53,075 bases of DNA from Bacteroidales bacterium (GCA_016290215.1 JAEETH010000018.1:1-53075); one strand, 5' to 3'; positions 25,701 to 35,367 are shown, counted from the stretch's first letter. Made by a program: numbers and translations. The notes: generated by a model not told the origin, from the sequence alone.

Positions 25701-28700
25701 CCGTGTCGTCGAAAAGACGCGTGTTCAAGTCATGTTCCGGACCAGTGGTGAAGCGGTCGAGGTAATCCCAGCTCGTATCCGAACGCTCGCAATAGATGAC
25801 TGGCACGTGGTTGCGTGGCACACTGAAGCCCACATGCGACTCGGCACCAATGCCGTTCTCAATGACGGTAATTACATCGCGGTGGATGTCGCTTGTATAG
25901 GGATTAGCAATGGGTTCGGGAAGATATATATTGTTACGCGTCGTGTTGTTGCATTCGTAGGTCTCGGGGCTGTTCGTCGTGAAGGCGAAGTTGTCCTCAG
26001 CCAAGATAGAGGTCTCGGTCTTGGAGGCCTCACCCACAACGACCGTGCCTCTCAAATAGACACCGCCGCCCTTCATGCCCGTAGGCACGTGGTTACGGCT
26101 CAAAACGGCATTGCCCTTTAGGTAGAGTATGCCTTCGTCGTTGACGTACATGCCGCCGCCGGCTTGGCTGGCGTAGTTGTAGTTGACGTTACCGTCGGTG
26201 AACACTACGGAACCACGGTTGGCGTAAATGCCGCCGCCGTTTACAGCAGTGTTGTATTGCATATAGCTCAGATCGTTGCCTTCCTTGGTGATAAGCACGG
26301 TGGCATCAAGGCCGTTGCTGTAGATGCCTCCGCCATCGACAGTGGCGTTGTTGTAGTCAATATGACCACCATTGACGGTGATGTCGCCACCAGCGGAGTA
26401 AATGCCTCCGCCGAATCTGGCACTGTTGGCATAAGTGGCATTCTCGCCACCAATCTTGGCACCGCCCAACAATATGCAGGTGCCGCCTTCCATATAGATA
26501 CCGCCGCCGTAGCCTTCCGTAGCGGTGTTACCGCTGATGCTACCGCCAGCGAGCGTGGCAATGCCGTCGCCCATGTAAAGACCGCCACCGTAGCTCGCGT
26601 TGGCCGTGGTGCTGTTGCCCTGAGCCGTCGTGCCGCCGATGACGCCGCCACTCATGTCGAAGTTGCCGCCGCCCACGAACACACCGCCGCCGCGGTTTTT
26701 GGCCATGTTGCCGCTGATGGCGGCATCATCACCGCTGACAGTGATGAGACCGTTGCCTAAGTATAAGCCGCCGCCGTCGTTGTTAGTAGCCGTGTTCGTC
26801 TGCATCTTGGCGTTGGTGTAAGTCACAGTGCCATTGGCCATGTAGATGCCACCGCCTGAGGTGGTGGCTGTATTGCTCGTGATGTTGGTAGCTTCATCCT
26901 GGATGATGAGCAGGCCTTGGTTGACATAGGCACCACCGCCGTTGACAGCCGTGTTATTAGCAATTGTGGCGCCACCCATAATAAAAGTGGTGTCGGAAGT
27001 ACTGGAGGTGTTCACATAAAAGCCGCCGCCGTTGTTGTCTGCATCGTTGTAGGCGATGGTACCGCCTTGCACGGCACACCTGCCACCGATAATGTAGAAG
27101 CCTCCTCCATCTTGCGCAGCCTCGTTGTGGTTGGTCTTGTATTCCTCTGGGCTGGAGTAGGGCACCAAAGCCGTGCCGTCCATGCCTATGGTACCACCTG
27201 TCATGGTAAAGAAACCTCCAGCAAGATAGATGCCTGCACCGTGTTTTTCAGCACTGTTGCCAAAAATCTGCGTGGTGCCGCTCACGTTCACATAACAGTT
27301 GCTTATCTTGTCGCTTTCGAAGTCATTTTTGATGTAAAATGCTCCGCCGCATCCCGTATTGTCATCGGAACTTGTTCCATTATAAGCATTGTTTTGGTAA
27401 ATCTCACCTCCGGAAATGTCAATGGTCAACGTTCCAAAATTGGTTGTATAGTCGATATCATTAATATTGGATTTAATAATACAAAGACCTCCTCCGAATT
27501 CAATGTCTTCATCTCCGGAATTGCTGCCGCTATCAGTATAATTGCCGAAAATTTTCGCTCCTGGTTTGATTCTGATGTTACGGACATACGGTCCACTATC
27601 TTTGTTGTTGAATCTGGCTATATAGGGAGCACCGTCCACGATATAAATGCCTCCACCATTGGGAGCATGGTTACCGTTGATTTCACCGCCTTCGATGTCG
27701 AGGTTGAAGTGAGCAGTAACAGCATTGCCATCAGGATCATACGCGACATCCGGTGATGACTCATAGGTCAAGAATATACCACCACCAAATTTTCCTGCGC
27801 TGTTATTGCATACCCTCACCGAATCGGTGATGGTCAGATTATATCCTTCTCCTAAATACTGAGACATACCTCCAGAATAGGGGCTCATTCTGATGCCACC
27901 GCCTTCATTGGTTGCATAATTGTCATGGATATAAGCCGAACTGATGTTCATAATGGCGCAGTTGTAGATGCCACCATTATTGTTTATGGATGTGTTGTAG
28001 GCTATTTCAGTATCGCCATAAATGTCGCAACGCGAATCCGTACGTCCACCCGCGTTCCAGTGGATGGCACCACCTTCGGTTATATTATGGAAAAACTTAC
28101 AGTCTTTCATTTTAAGACTCGATCTCGTGGCTCCATTGGTACGGACACATGCGCCCCAAGGGTCAACGCCATGGGTTACCTCATTATATTGGAAGGTTAC
28201 ATTCTGTAAGGTCGTTCTGTGATAATCAGAGCCTTCCATGAAAAACGCGCTGCCACCATAACAGCCTTGGATCGTGCAATTCGTAATCTCACAATTATAA
28301 CTTGACGTGGTAGACTTATTCTCAAGATCGATAAAGCCGGTTTCATTTGGGTGATAGAAATTCTGGACCGTAACATTATTCATGGTCAAGTGGCCGTTAC
28401 ACCAGATAGCTCTACCGTAATTTGAAGGTGTAGTTGTAAAACCGGAGGTGGCATCGTTGGGCGTATTGTACACCGCTCCACCGTCGATGGTAATGGTATA
28501 GTCACCTCCATCTATGTCAATGTTACACCTATTATCAACATTATTTGCGGTTTCGCAGAACATCCAACCATCAAAACCGGATCTGTGAATGGTGTAGTTT
28601 CCATTGGTTCTAATGGTTAGGGTCTTCCACTGAGCGACCTTGATAGACCCCTTTAGGTAAACATCGCCAGTAAGGATTACTTCCGTATTGGAGGAAATCG

Positions 28701-28812
28701 TCTGTCCGTTGACATTTCCACTCCAACTGACACGCGTCTGTGCTTGTAGTATGGGCATGACTCCCATTAATGCAAGGACTAGTAAAAACTTTAGTTTTCG
28801 AATTGTCTTCAT
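22780..28812 (-). CDS. Giant beta-helix/GLUG surface protein with T9SS type A tail (copy 2)
   Basis: A 2010-residue exported protein. Signal peptide to about residue 25 (ends LQAQ). Residues ~100-950 are a right-handed beta-helix built of polymorphic-outer-membrane-protein-like repeats (NTATxxGGGIYx, GGGLYxGxGxxT..G..I..N.A). Residues ~1115-1340 carry KEGLAWLISYVNGLN, GTFNGNGHLITGVNG and GLUG-like repeats (GGLVGENEGGVLCNSE, GGLVAINAGTVENCYA). The region ~1500-1800 (DWHMISSPLTQAPIG, GHGYNLIGNPYQAYLDFN-like) is typical of T9SS cargo, and the last ~75 residues (VVNGEGVLQVFDVNGRLV, ending QRMVISK) are the sorting domain. It starts 16 bases after the first small gene. It is clearly paralogous to the giant gene at 29099. 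Probable adhesin or surface coat; target unknown. Confidence 0.9.
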   Translation of the reverse strand: MKTIRKLKFLLVLALMGVMPILQAQTRVSWSGNVNGQTISSNTEVILTGDVYLKGSIKVAQWKTLTIRTNGNYTIHRSGFDGWMFCETANNVDNRCNIDIDGGDYTITIDGGAVYNTPNDATSGFTTTPSNYGRAIWCNGHLTMNNVTVQNFYHPNETGFIDLENKSTTSSYNCEITNCTIQGCYGGSAFFMEGSDYHRTTLQNVTFQYNEVTHGVDPWGACVRTNGATRSSLKMKDCKFFHNITEGGAIHWNAGGRTDSRCDIYGDTEIAYNTSINNNGGIYNCAIMNISSAYIHDNYATNEGGGIRMSPYSGGMSQYLGEGYNLTITDSVRVCNNSAGKFGGGIFLTYESSPDVAYDPDGNAVTAHFNLDIEGGEINGNHAPNGGGIYIVDGAPYIARFNNKDSGPYVRNIRIKPGAKIFGNYTDSGSNSGDEDIEFGGGLCIIKSNINDIDYTTNFGTLTIDISGGEIYQNNAYNGTSSDDNTGCGGAFYIKNDFESDKISNCYVNVSGTTQIFGNSAEKHGAGIYLAGGFFTMTGGTIGMDGTALVPYSSPEEYKTNHNEAAQDGGGFYIIGGRCAVQGGTIAYNDADNNGGGFYVNTSSTSDTTFIMGGATIANNTAVNGGGAYVNQGLLIIQDEATNITSNTATTSGGGIYMANGTVTYTNAKMQTNTATNNDGGGLYLGNGLITVSGDDAAISGNMAKNRGGGVFVGGGNFDMSGGVIGGTTAQGNSTTANASYGGGLYMGDGIATLAGGSISGNTATEGYGGGIYMEGGTCILLGGAKIGGENATYANSARFGGGIYSAGGDITVNGGHIDYNNATVDGGGIYSNGLDATVLITKEGNDLSYMQYNTAVNGGGIYANRGSVVFTDGNVNYNYASQAGGGMYVNDEGILYLKGNAVLSRNHVPTGMKGGGVYLRGTVVVGEASKTETSILAEDNFAFTTNSPETYECNNTTRNNIYLPEPIANPYTSDIHRDVITVIENGIGAESHVGFSVPRNHVPVIYCERSDTSWDYLDRFTTGPEHDLNTRLFDDTDHYLSVHYTGWPEAFDPDHVYLYGFWPEAVRSLDDVPDDGFTVDGNTVTIRNKEGLAWLISYVNGLNGSDPHTSADLVVNLEADVDMKEFGWVPIGFRGVSGVTPKPFNGTFNGNGHLITGVNGMVYGQGENGVVDYGLFGYVTGGLVQDVFVHGMEYYTDNNGSLILGGLVGENEGGVLCNSEVQAKLISQSAETLIGGLVGKQTAGTLHSSIGVADMTGGRMGGLVAELAGGNLYNSFANSLFNSKDTNKYSGGLVAINAGTVENCYARLRGEAPSGNFGILVGNNDGEVNYCYAPAGMTNYKAAGTAPTGHGNYGDSFLPYLYCHRDTQVSLADSDNGYVPEGEDVDKQMLIALNNWVNEMSSEDMTYTKWDRPWHESNDLKPLNNDFPILKMPSADAVAAQQGDPYLYYRPIDTLLVNYTAADEAIWMYRNNGNVQGTNVNAESKLYIAEYVALINHNLLNAYVGITLDNSAGVNGANPQGGVASEGMTDATDWHMISSPLTQAPIGINYSTNENQFEFSYGHPDGMPYYRFYPKNDPKHGYFPSHRFGTEYSEADNSATVGGNYYTEWDFYSYDEPQYHWINFKRNSASHWHIDDHTWQITYSNEPSMFPGKGYFAATREETFLQCYGTLNNGSVEFNNLTQTAGVPRHGYNLIGNPYQAYLDFNAFAVANSSTIAEDAIWNTPETASYTVIDEDSQDYVTFSYDASNNPAYAGRFIYPHQGFFVLLRDRDNAAATFEPVMRNVTAESVKFRDGERPNYPLVNLYVKEASGNGDRVTIELGRPDCGGAPLMKGLRTGNGKIWCHYNDEDWAIAYTQSGITEVGIRFETAEDTEYTLRWDTQNGEFSYLHLIDNITGANVDCLSESEYKFSSSTSDYASRFKLVFGYTGIEEDTEAEAAPTFAFMMGDEMVVNGEGVLQVFDVNGRLVMSRELHGVQSTVMLPNVANGVYMLRLTEGMQSRVQRMVISK

Positions 28813-28828
28813 TTTTTTATAATTTTAA

Positions 28829-29098
28829 TTATTTGTTTCTTGCTTGACTTTCTTTGTTCCGTTTGCCCAACAAGTAGACGCTACCCAATGCCGTGAGCAA
28901 GAGCAGGCCGCCGCCTAAAGGCACCCAGTTGGTCTGGTCATCGGGGCTGCCGTGGAGAATCGTGTTGTTCCACTCGCCGTTGCCGAAGACGTTTCTGTAC
29001 TGGTTCTCATCTTCCTCCATGATGAACACCTGGGCGCGCATCGGTGCCGCCAAGGTGAGGAGTAAGGTGAGTATGAGTAATATCTTTTTCATGGTCAT
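28829..29098 (-). CDS. Small secreted protein with C-terminal PLGGG-hydrophobic-basic tail (partner 1)
   Basis: Same layout as the protein at 22474-22737: signal peptide (MKKILLILTLLLTLAAPMRA), QVFIMEEDENQ and a short polar/acidic middle, then NWVPLGGG, the hydrophobic LLLLTALGSVYLLG and basic KRNKESQARNK. VPLGGG plus a hydrophobic helix plus basic residues recalls the VPxP/VPLPA-type sorting tails cut by exosortases; this exact motif is not one I can assign to a named family. Its ATG follows directly on the TAA of the upstream giant gene (TAA-ATG), so translation is probably coupled. The internal ATG at 29092 would give the same signal peptide. Confidence 0.82.
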   Translation of the reverse strand: MTMKKILLILTLLLTLAAPMRAQVFIMEEDENQYRNVFGNGEWNNTILHGSPDDQTNWVPLGGGLLLLTALGSVYLLGKRNKESQARNK

Positions 29099-32000
29099 TT
29101 AGTCCAATATGATTTTCTGTGTTCTTGTTCCGTTTTCAGTGATAAGGCGCAACACGTAGAGTCCTGCCGGAATGTCGGGCAATGCCACTGTGCTTTGCGT
29201 ATCGTTTATATTGTAATTGGTCAGCATCCTGCCGTTCAGGTCGATCAGTTGCATGATGCCCGTGCCGTTCACCACGAGTTCACCGTTCATGATAAAGGCG
29301 AAAGCCGTGTCGGTCCCTAAGCCTGTCGAAGGGCCGTCCTCTCCATTTTCATCGATGCCCGTGTAGTCGAACATCAGGCGGAAGCGGCTGTTGTAGTCGG
29401 AGGCGTGTGCAGTGAATTTGTATTCGCTCTTGCTCAGGCAATCGATGTCGGTGCCCATTATATTATCAATAAGGTGCAGGTAGCTGAACTCACCGTTCTG
29501 CGTGTTCCATGTCATTGTGTATTCGCCGTCCTCGTCACAGGCGAAGCGGATATTGGCATATTCGAGTCCAGGCTGCGTGAACACGAGGGCGTAGTCCTCG
29601 TCCTCGTAGCGGCACCACAGGCTGCCCTTGCCAGTGCGCCATGCGTCCTGCTTCAAGGCACCGCCCTTGTCGGGACGGCCTAGCTCCACCGTCACGATGT
29701 CGCGGTTGCCGTAGCCGTCGGTGGCCATCAAGTTGACCAAGGGATAGTCGGGCTGGCTGTCATCCCTGAAGTCACCCGTCCAGCTACCTTCCAGCGTCGT
29801 GGTGCGCATCGCATTGCAGAATCTAGCGCTGCCATTCTTGTCGACATCAATCATGAAGCCTTGGTGTGGGTGCAGGTAGCGTGAGGCTTGTTCCGTGTTC
29901 TTGGACTGACTCATGGTATAAATTACATAGTCCTGCTTGTCCTCATCCATTATGATGTAGAACGGATCCCTTCCCTCGTTCCATAGCGTGGCGTTCTCTG
30001 CGTCCGTGGCAAACTTGTTGAAGTCTAAGTAGCTCTGGTAGGGGTTGCCCAAGAGGTTGTGGCCCTCACGTGTCGTCCAGGCGATTTCGGGCGTATAGGA
30101 AACAGGGACAGAGAGGAAGTCATCGTTTTCACCGCTGTTGGTGTTCAACGTGCCGTAGCCTTGCAGATAGCCTTCGTCCTTCAGGGCCACCATGTAGCCG
30201 CGGCCCGGCACAAATTCGGTATCGTTGGTGTAGGGATAGATATGTGTGTCGGGGTAGTCCTCATGCCAGTGGCTCGCGCTGTTGCGCTTCAGGTTAATCC
30301 AGTGGTAGTCGGGCTCATGGTAGGCGTAGAGATCCCAATCGAAGTAGTAGTTGTTGTTGCTGAAGTCGGTTATTGGGAAGTAGCCATTGACGGCATTCGA
30401 AGCTGTGAAGTTGGCTTGCCACGTGGGATAGTGGTATGCCTCATAGAGGTCTTGATCGCCATACACCAGTCCTATGGGTGCATCAGCCAAGGCGCTCGAG
30501 AAGAAGTGCCAATCAATGGCATCGGGCGGGTTGATATGGAAACTCGGGTTAGCACCGCCAGTTCCAGCCGTGTTGTCGATGGTGATACCCACATGGGCCT
30601 TGATGGTGCTGGTATGCATCATCACCACATCCTCGTGGATGTAAAGCTCTGTGGCTTTGCCGCTATTGCTCAAAGAAGAGGTGACGTCAGCCGAGGGACT
30701 CTGGTAAAGAAAGATGTTGCCTATGTTGGCTGAAACGTATTCGTGGAACTTGGCGTTGAAATCGGCGTCATATTCTAACAGGATGTTATCCTTGGAACCC
30801 ACGCAAACATAATTCGAATAGTTGTGTATCGGGTAGTCGTCATTGATGGGGCTGGCGCAGGTACGCATCCATTTGGAATAAGTATTACTATTGCCCACCC
30901 ATTTGTTGAGCGTGGCGAGCAGGCCTTTCAGCCCGTTTCTGTCCAAAGCGCCGTTGACAATGTTGTCATTGTTGCTGTTGGTGGTCATCTGGTTGTCGGC
31001 ATGCTTATATAAATAAGGTATGGAAGTGGGACCGTAGGTTGTGCATTTATTGTCAGCTGCCGTACCGTTCTTTACGTATGTAGCACCATAATTATTGACG
31101 GGCATGTAGCAATAGGTGATGGTGCCACTGTTGTTTTGTCCTGCTATCCAGCCAAAGTAGGTATCAGAAGGGTTGGAAGTGTTTTGAAGGCGCGAATAGC
31201 AGTTCTCGATGCGACCGGCATTGACGCCGACCAGTCCGCCCATGTATTTATTGCTGCCACTTTGTGCCGTAAAGAGCGCATTAGCAAAGCTGTTGTAGAG
31301 GTTGCCGCCCGAAGTCAATTCGCCCACGATGCCGCCCATCTGGTATCCTGTCATCTTGGGCATGGCAGCCGTCGAGTGAATGGTGCCGCTGGTAAGCTTG
31401 CCCACCAAGCCGCCCATCGTGGTGTTGGCCATGGTGCTCACCATGGTAGCATCGGCGATGCAGTTGTAGATACTAGTGCTGCCCTTGGCTTCGTTGACGA
31501 TGGAGCCCATCACGTAGGCATCGCTGCCCGTCTGGCCGTGCACGTCAAGCTCCACACCATGGAGGAACACATCATGGATAGTGGCGCCGTCCGTAGTGCC
31601 GAACATGCCTAAACCCCGGCCCGTGCCGCCAACTAACAAGTCGCCCAGATAGCTGCAATAGATGTTAGATATGGTATGTCCGTTGCCATTGAAGGTGCCC
31701 TTGAACGTTTTCGGCGCATCCGACGCGTTCATGCCGATAGGCACCCAGATGTGGGCCTTCATGTCAACGTCCGCGGTGAGGGTGACCGTTTTTCCGCTCA
31801 TGTCGTGAGCATCACCCTCCACGCTATTCAGACCATTTACGTAAGAGATGAGCCAAGCCAACCCTTCTTTTGTGCTGATGGTTACGTTGCCTGAACCGTC
31901 AACGGAGAATCCTGTTGCTGGTTGGCTTGTCACCGCCTGCACCCAAGTGTCGGCAGAGAGGTAGATAAAATTGGGATAATAGCCGGCAGATTGGTTGTCG

Positions 32001-35000
32001 GCGTAGTATTTTTGTGTGTATCGGTCGCTGTCTTCAAAAATAACGTTTGAATTTATGAGCGTGGAGGACAAATAACTTGCCGTTTGGCAGTAGATGACCG
32101 GCACGAAATTGTGGGGCACGCTGAAGCCAATGCTTGAGTTATTGAGGTCGAGTCCGTTATTGACCACGGTGATAACAGTAGGCCAAGAGTCAGGAGTGGT
32201 TGGTGTATCGGTAGGATTGGGCAAGTAGATGTTGTTGCGCGTGTTGGCACCGCCCTCCTCATATTCGTAACTGTTGCCGGCATAGTTGGTGGACACGTTG
32301 ATGGCATCGCTGGAGCTATTGCCAGCCTGCACGGTACCCAGCAAGTACACACCACCACCCAATTTCCCGTATGGCACATGGTTGCCCGCAAGGGTAGTTG
32401 TGCCCGTCAGGTTGAGCATGCCAGTGGAAGGGATGTAGAGGCCGCCTCCCTTTTCTGCAGCATAGTTGTTGTTGATCGTGGAGTTATTGACGGTTACTAC
32501 ACCTCCTTCAGCATAGATGCCACCACCATCGGTAGAGGCTTGGTTGCTTGAAATATCAGCGTTGTTGAGGTTGACGTTTCCGCCGCCAGCGTAAAGACCG
32601 CCACCAGCACCCGTAGTGGATTCGTTGTTGGTAAGGTTCACAGTGGTGTTTGCGAGAGTGTAGGAGATAATAATGTTGTCGACATAAAAAGAGTCATCAT
32701 TTCTGTCGTCTTTCCAGTCCTTTTTGTATGTCCATCTAAAGGTATGGTAACCAGCATTTACAGCGTAGGAATAATCAATCCATCCACCATCACCAGAAAT
32801 CTCGAACTGTTGTACATCATCAATATAGAAATAACCATAGTCGTAGTTGGTTTCCGACGAAATCCTTGCCCGGAAACTTATGGTTCCGCCTCCTTCGAAG
32901 AAAATAGTAGAGGAAATATTTGAATAAGACCAATTATTATTTGATCCAAAAGTTACCCCACCGTTTCCGCTCTTCATACAGTAGGAATCGCCATTGGGAT
33001 TGCCGTCTGTCGTAACAAACCAAGGATAGGTGGCATCGTTGGTCCATACACCTTGGCTGAGGTCGCCTGTCTTAAAGTCAATTGTATCATTCACATTGAC
33101 ATCCACATTACCGCTGTGCACATAAAGGCCGCCGCCCTGGTTGGTTGCCGTGTTGTAGCTCACCGTGGCACCGTTGTATAAGGCTGTGCGTCCGTTGTTA
33201 GACGGATCCACGTAGAGGCCGCCGCCATTGTTGCTTGCCGTATTGTGGTGGATGTTGGTGGCTGCCGAGGCAATCACCAAAGTGCCGCTCGCCACGTAGG
33301 CGCCAGCACCGTCCACCGCTGTATTGTTGTTAATGTTGGTGGTGGCACTGCTACTGTTGATATTAGTGGCGGTACTCGAGCCAGGGTCTACATAGAAGCC
33401 TCCGCCGTTGCGGTCAGCGTCATTGTAGGAAATGGTGCCGCCCTGAATGGAGCACGAGCCGCCCTTGATGTAAAAGCCGCCGCCGTCTTGTGAAGCCACG
33501 TTGTGGTTGGTCTTGCCCAAAGTCGTGCCGTCCTTGCCTATGGTACCTCCTGTCATGGTGAAGTTACCGCCATTAAGATAGATGCCTGCACCGTTGTTTT
33601 CGGCGGAATTGCCATACAATTGTACCGTGCCACTCACGTTCACATTGCAGTTGCTTGTCTTGCCGCTTGCGAAATCATTCATGATGAAAAACGCCCCACC
33701 GCATCCCGTATTGGCATCGCTACCCGAACCATTATAAGCGGTGTTTTGGTAAATCTCTCCACCAGACATGTCTACAGTCAGCGTTCCGAAATCGTCGGTA
33801 TAGGTAATATTGTCATTATTGTTTTTCACAATACCAAAGGCACCTCCATGTTCGTTGTCGCTACTTCCTGTATTGGCTCCTGCCCAAGTGTAGTTGCCGT
33901 ATATCTTTCCACCTGTAATCTCCACGTTCCTTATGTATTCTCCACTCCATTTATTATTATACTTCACCTTTTTGGGAGCAAAGTCGCGAATACAAATGCC
34001 CCCTCCCACGGGTGCATAGTTATTGTAAATTTCACCCCCTGTAACCTGAAGATGGAAATGGGCATCGATGGCATTGCCTGATGTATTATAACCCACATCG
34101 GCAGACGGACCGAACTCCAAACAAATACCCCCTCCATAACCACCGGCTCGGTTGTTGTACACCTTCACCGAATCTGTAATGGTCAAAGAATAGCCCTCTC
34201 CTGTATAGCCAGCAGTGCCACCAACGTAGGTACTCATACGGATGCCCCCACCATCAAGAGCGGCTATATTGTCGTGGATATCGGCTGATGAGATGTTCAT
34301 ATTGGCGCAGTTGTAGACACCACCAGTATTGCCTATACATTCGTTGTAGGCTATTTCAGTGTTGCCATAGATGTTGCACACCGTAGTCGCACGTCCTAAT
34401 GCGTTCCAGTGGATGGCACCGGCTTGGACCTTGTTATGGAGCAATTTGCAATCTTTTATGGTAAGACTCGACCTCACAGAACCATTGGTGCGGATACATG
34501 CCCCATAAGGGTCCTCTCCATGGGTTGCATCATTATATTGAAAGGTTACATTCTTTAAGATTGCATTATGATTATCTTGAGACTCCATGTAAAACATGCT
34601 GCCACCATAATTGCCCTGGATGGTGCAATTCGTAAGCGTGCAATTATAAGTGGATGCATCATACCTAAGATCAAGATCGATAAAACCAGATTCATTTGGT
34701 CGATAAAAATTCTGGACCACAACATTATTCAAAGTTAAACCACCGTTACACCAAATGGCTCTACCTGTTTTAGGTGAATTTGTCAAACCAGAGGTGGCAT
34801 CGTTGGGCGTACTATACACCGCTCCACCGTCAAGGGTAATGCTATAGGCACCTCCATCCATCTGAAGGTTAGGCCTGGCATCATCGCCATTCGATTTAAA
34901 AAACCATTCGCCGCTAAAGTTAGACGCCCTTCTGATGGTATAATCTCCAGTGGTCGTTATTTTAAGCGTTGTACCAGTGTTCATATTTATCGGCCCTGTC

Positions 35001-35185
35001 AAGTACACATCACCTGTAATTCTTACATTATATACCGTGTTGGCAGTAAGAGTCCTCCCATTAACAGTACCAGACCAATCCTCTCGAGTTTGCGCTAACG
35101 CCAATGGCATCGTACCCAGCAGGGTCAATAATATAATAAGATGTCGCTTTTTTGTCTTAGTAATATGTTTGTATTCTCCACTCAT
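29099..35185 (-). CDS. Giant beta-helix/GLUG surface protein with T9SS type A tail (copy 1)
   Basis: From the preferred start the protein has 2028 residues; an ATG at 35284 would add 33 residues that bury the signal peptide. The signal region TKKRHLIILLTLLGTMPLALAQ ends at about residue 32. The first ~450 residues closely follow the copy at 22780. A beta-helix of GGGIY/GGGLY repeats runs from ~60 to 1000. Unlike copy 2, residues ~693-848 hold an inserted jelly-roll-like domain (FEGGGTISFRARISSE, DYGYFYIDD, AGYHTFRWTYKKD, DSFYVDNIIISY). GLUG-like repeats lie at ~1250-1340 (MGGLVGVNAGRIENCYS). The T9SS tail ends IPAGLYVLRLITENG...QKIILD. A short repeat word contributes PSTGLGT before the tail. 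Probable surface adhesin; ligand unknown. Confidence 0.9.
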   Translation of the reverse strand: MSGEYKHITKTKKRHLIILLTLLGTMPLALAQTREDWSGTVNGRTLTANTVYNVRITGDVYLTGPINMNTGTTLKITTTGDYTIRRASNFSGEWFFKSNGDDARPNLQMDGGAYSITLDGGAVYSTPNDATSGLTNSPKTGRAIWCNGGLTLNNVVVQNFYRPNESGFIDLDLRYDASTYNCTLTNCTIQGNYGGSMFYMESQDNHNAILKNVTFQYNDATHGEDPYGACIRTNGSVRSSLTIKDCKLLHNKVQAGAIHWNALGRATTVCNIYGNTEIAYNECIGNTGGVYNCANMNISSADIHDNIAALDGGGIRMSTYVGGTAGYTGEGYSLTITDSVKVYNNRAGGYGGGICLEFGPSADVGYNTSGNAIDAHFHLQVTGGEIYNNYAPVGGGICIRDFAPKKVKYNNKWSGEYIRNVEITGGKIYGNYTWAGANTGSSDNEHGGAFGIVKNNNDNITYTDDFGTLTVDMSGGEIYQNTAYNGSGSDANTGCGGAFFIMNDFASGKTSNCNVNVSGTVQLYGNSAENNGAGIYLNGGNFTMTGGTIGKDGTTLGKTNHNVASQDGGGFYIKGGSCSIQGGTISYNDADRNGGGFYVDPGSSTATNINSSSATTNINNNTAVDGAGAYVASGTLVIASAATNIHHNTASNNGGGLYVDPSNNGRTALYNGATVSYNTATNQGGGLYVHSGNVDVNVNDTIDFKTGDLSQGVWTNDATYPWFVTTDGNPNGDSYCMKSGNGGVTFGSNNNWSYSNISSTIFFEGGGTISFRARISSETNYDYGYFYIDDVQQFEISGDGGWIDYSYAVNAGYHTFRWTYKKDWKDDRNDDSFYVDNIIISYTLANTTVNLTNNESTTGAGGGLYAGGGNVNLNNADISSNQASTDGGGIYAEGGVVTVNNSTINNNYAAEKGGGLYIPSTGMLNLTGTTTLAGNHVPYGKLGGGVYLLGTVQAGNSSSDAINVSTNYAGNSYEYEEGGANTRNNIYLPNPTDTPTTPDSWPTVITVVNNGLDLNNSSIGFSVPHNFVPVIYCQTASYLSSTLINSNVIFEDSDRYTQKYYADNQSAGYYPNFIYLSADTWVQAVTSQPATGFSVDGSGNVTISTKEGLAWLISYVNGLNSVEGDAHDMSGKTVTLTADVDMKAHIWVPIGMNASDAPKTFKGTFNGNGHTISNIYCSYLGDLLVGGTGRGLGMFGTTDGATIHDVFLHGVELDVHGQTGSDAYVMGSIVNEAKGSTSIYNCIADATMVSTMANTTMGGLVGKLTSGTIHSTAAMPKMTGYQMGGIVGELTSGGNLYNSFANALFTAQSGSNKYMGGLVGVNAGRIENCYSRLQNTSNPSDTYFGWIAGQNNSGTITYCYMPVNNYGATYVKNGTAADNKCTTYGPTSIPYLYKHADNQMTTNSNNDNIVNGALDRNGLKGLLATLNKWVGNSNTYSKWMRTCASPINDDYPIHNYSNYVCVGSKDNILLEYDADFNAKFHEYVSANIGNIFLYQSPSADVTSSLSNSGKATELYIHEDVVMMHTSTIKAHVGITIDNTAGTGGANPSFHINPPDAIDWHFFSSALADAPIGLVYGDQDLYEAYHYPTWQANFTASNAVNGYFPITDFSNNNYYFDWDLYAYHEPDYHWINLKRNSASHWHEDYPDTHIYPYTNDTEFVPGRGYMVALKDEGYLQGYGTLNTNSGENDDFLSVPVSYTPEIAWTTREGHNLLGNPYQSYLDFNKFATDAENATLWNEGRDPFYIIMDEDKQDYVIYTMSQSKNTEQASRYLHPHQGFMIDVDKNGSARFCNAMRTTTLEGSWTGDFRDDSQPDYPLVNLMATDGYGNRDIVTVELGRPDKGGALKQDAWRTGKGSLWCRYEDEDYALVFTQPGLEYANIRFACDEDGEYTMTWNTQNGEFSYLHLIDNIMGTDIDCLSKSEYKFTAHASDYNSRFRLMFDYTGIDENGEDGPSTGLGTDTAFAFIMNGELVVNGTGIMQLIDLNGRMLTNYNINDTQSTVALPDIPAGLYVLRLITENGTRTQKIILD
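29312..29335. repeat. Dispersed 24-bp repeat word inside the giant gene
   Basis: GGTCCCTAAGC...GAAGGGCC matches the words at 40993, 50476 and 50519 with few changes. It is in frame and encodes GPSTGLGT, just before the sorting domain. Confidence 0.75.
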
Positions 35186-35367
35186 TCTGTTTAGCCAATG
35201 CACAATATGCCCCTTTTCCTGCAAGATAAGGTGCAGAAAACGACCGACATGGAAGCTATCAAAGCTTTGTATCTCCTTTGGCATCAGTTATTTATATTTC
35301 CATTCAATCCATTAATATAGTCATTCATGCCGTGCAATACACATCACGACACAATACAATTCGGTTG

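Noticed and set aside
26164-27756. Long plus-strand frames opposite the giant genes (e.g. 26164-26760, 26917-27756, 33245-34081)
   Set aside because: They arise from the GGG repeat codons of the beta-helix read in reverse. Composition is low complexity and there are no promoters or family motifs.
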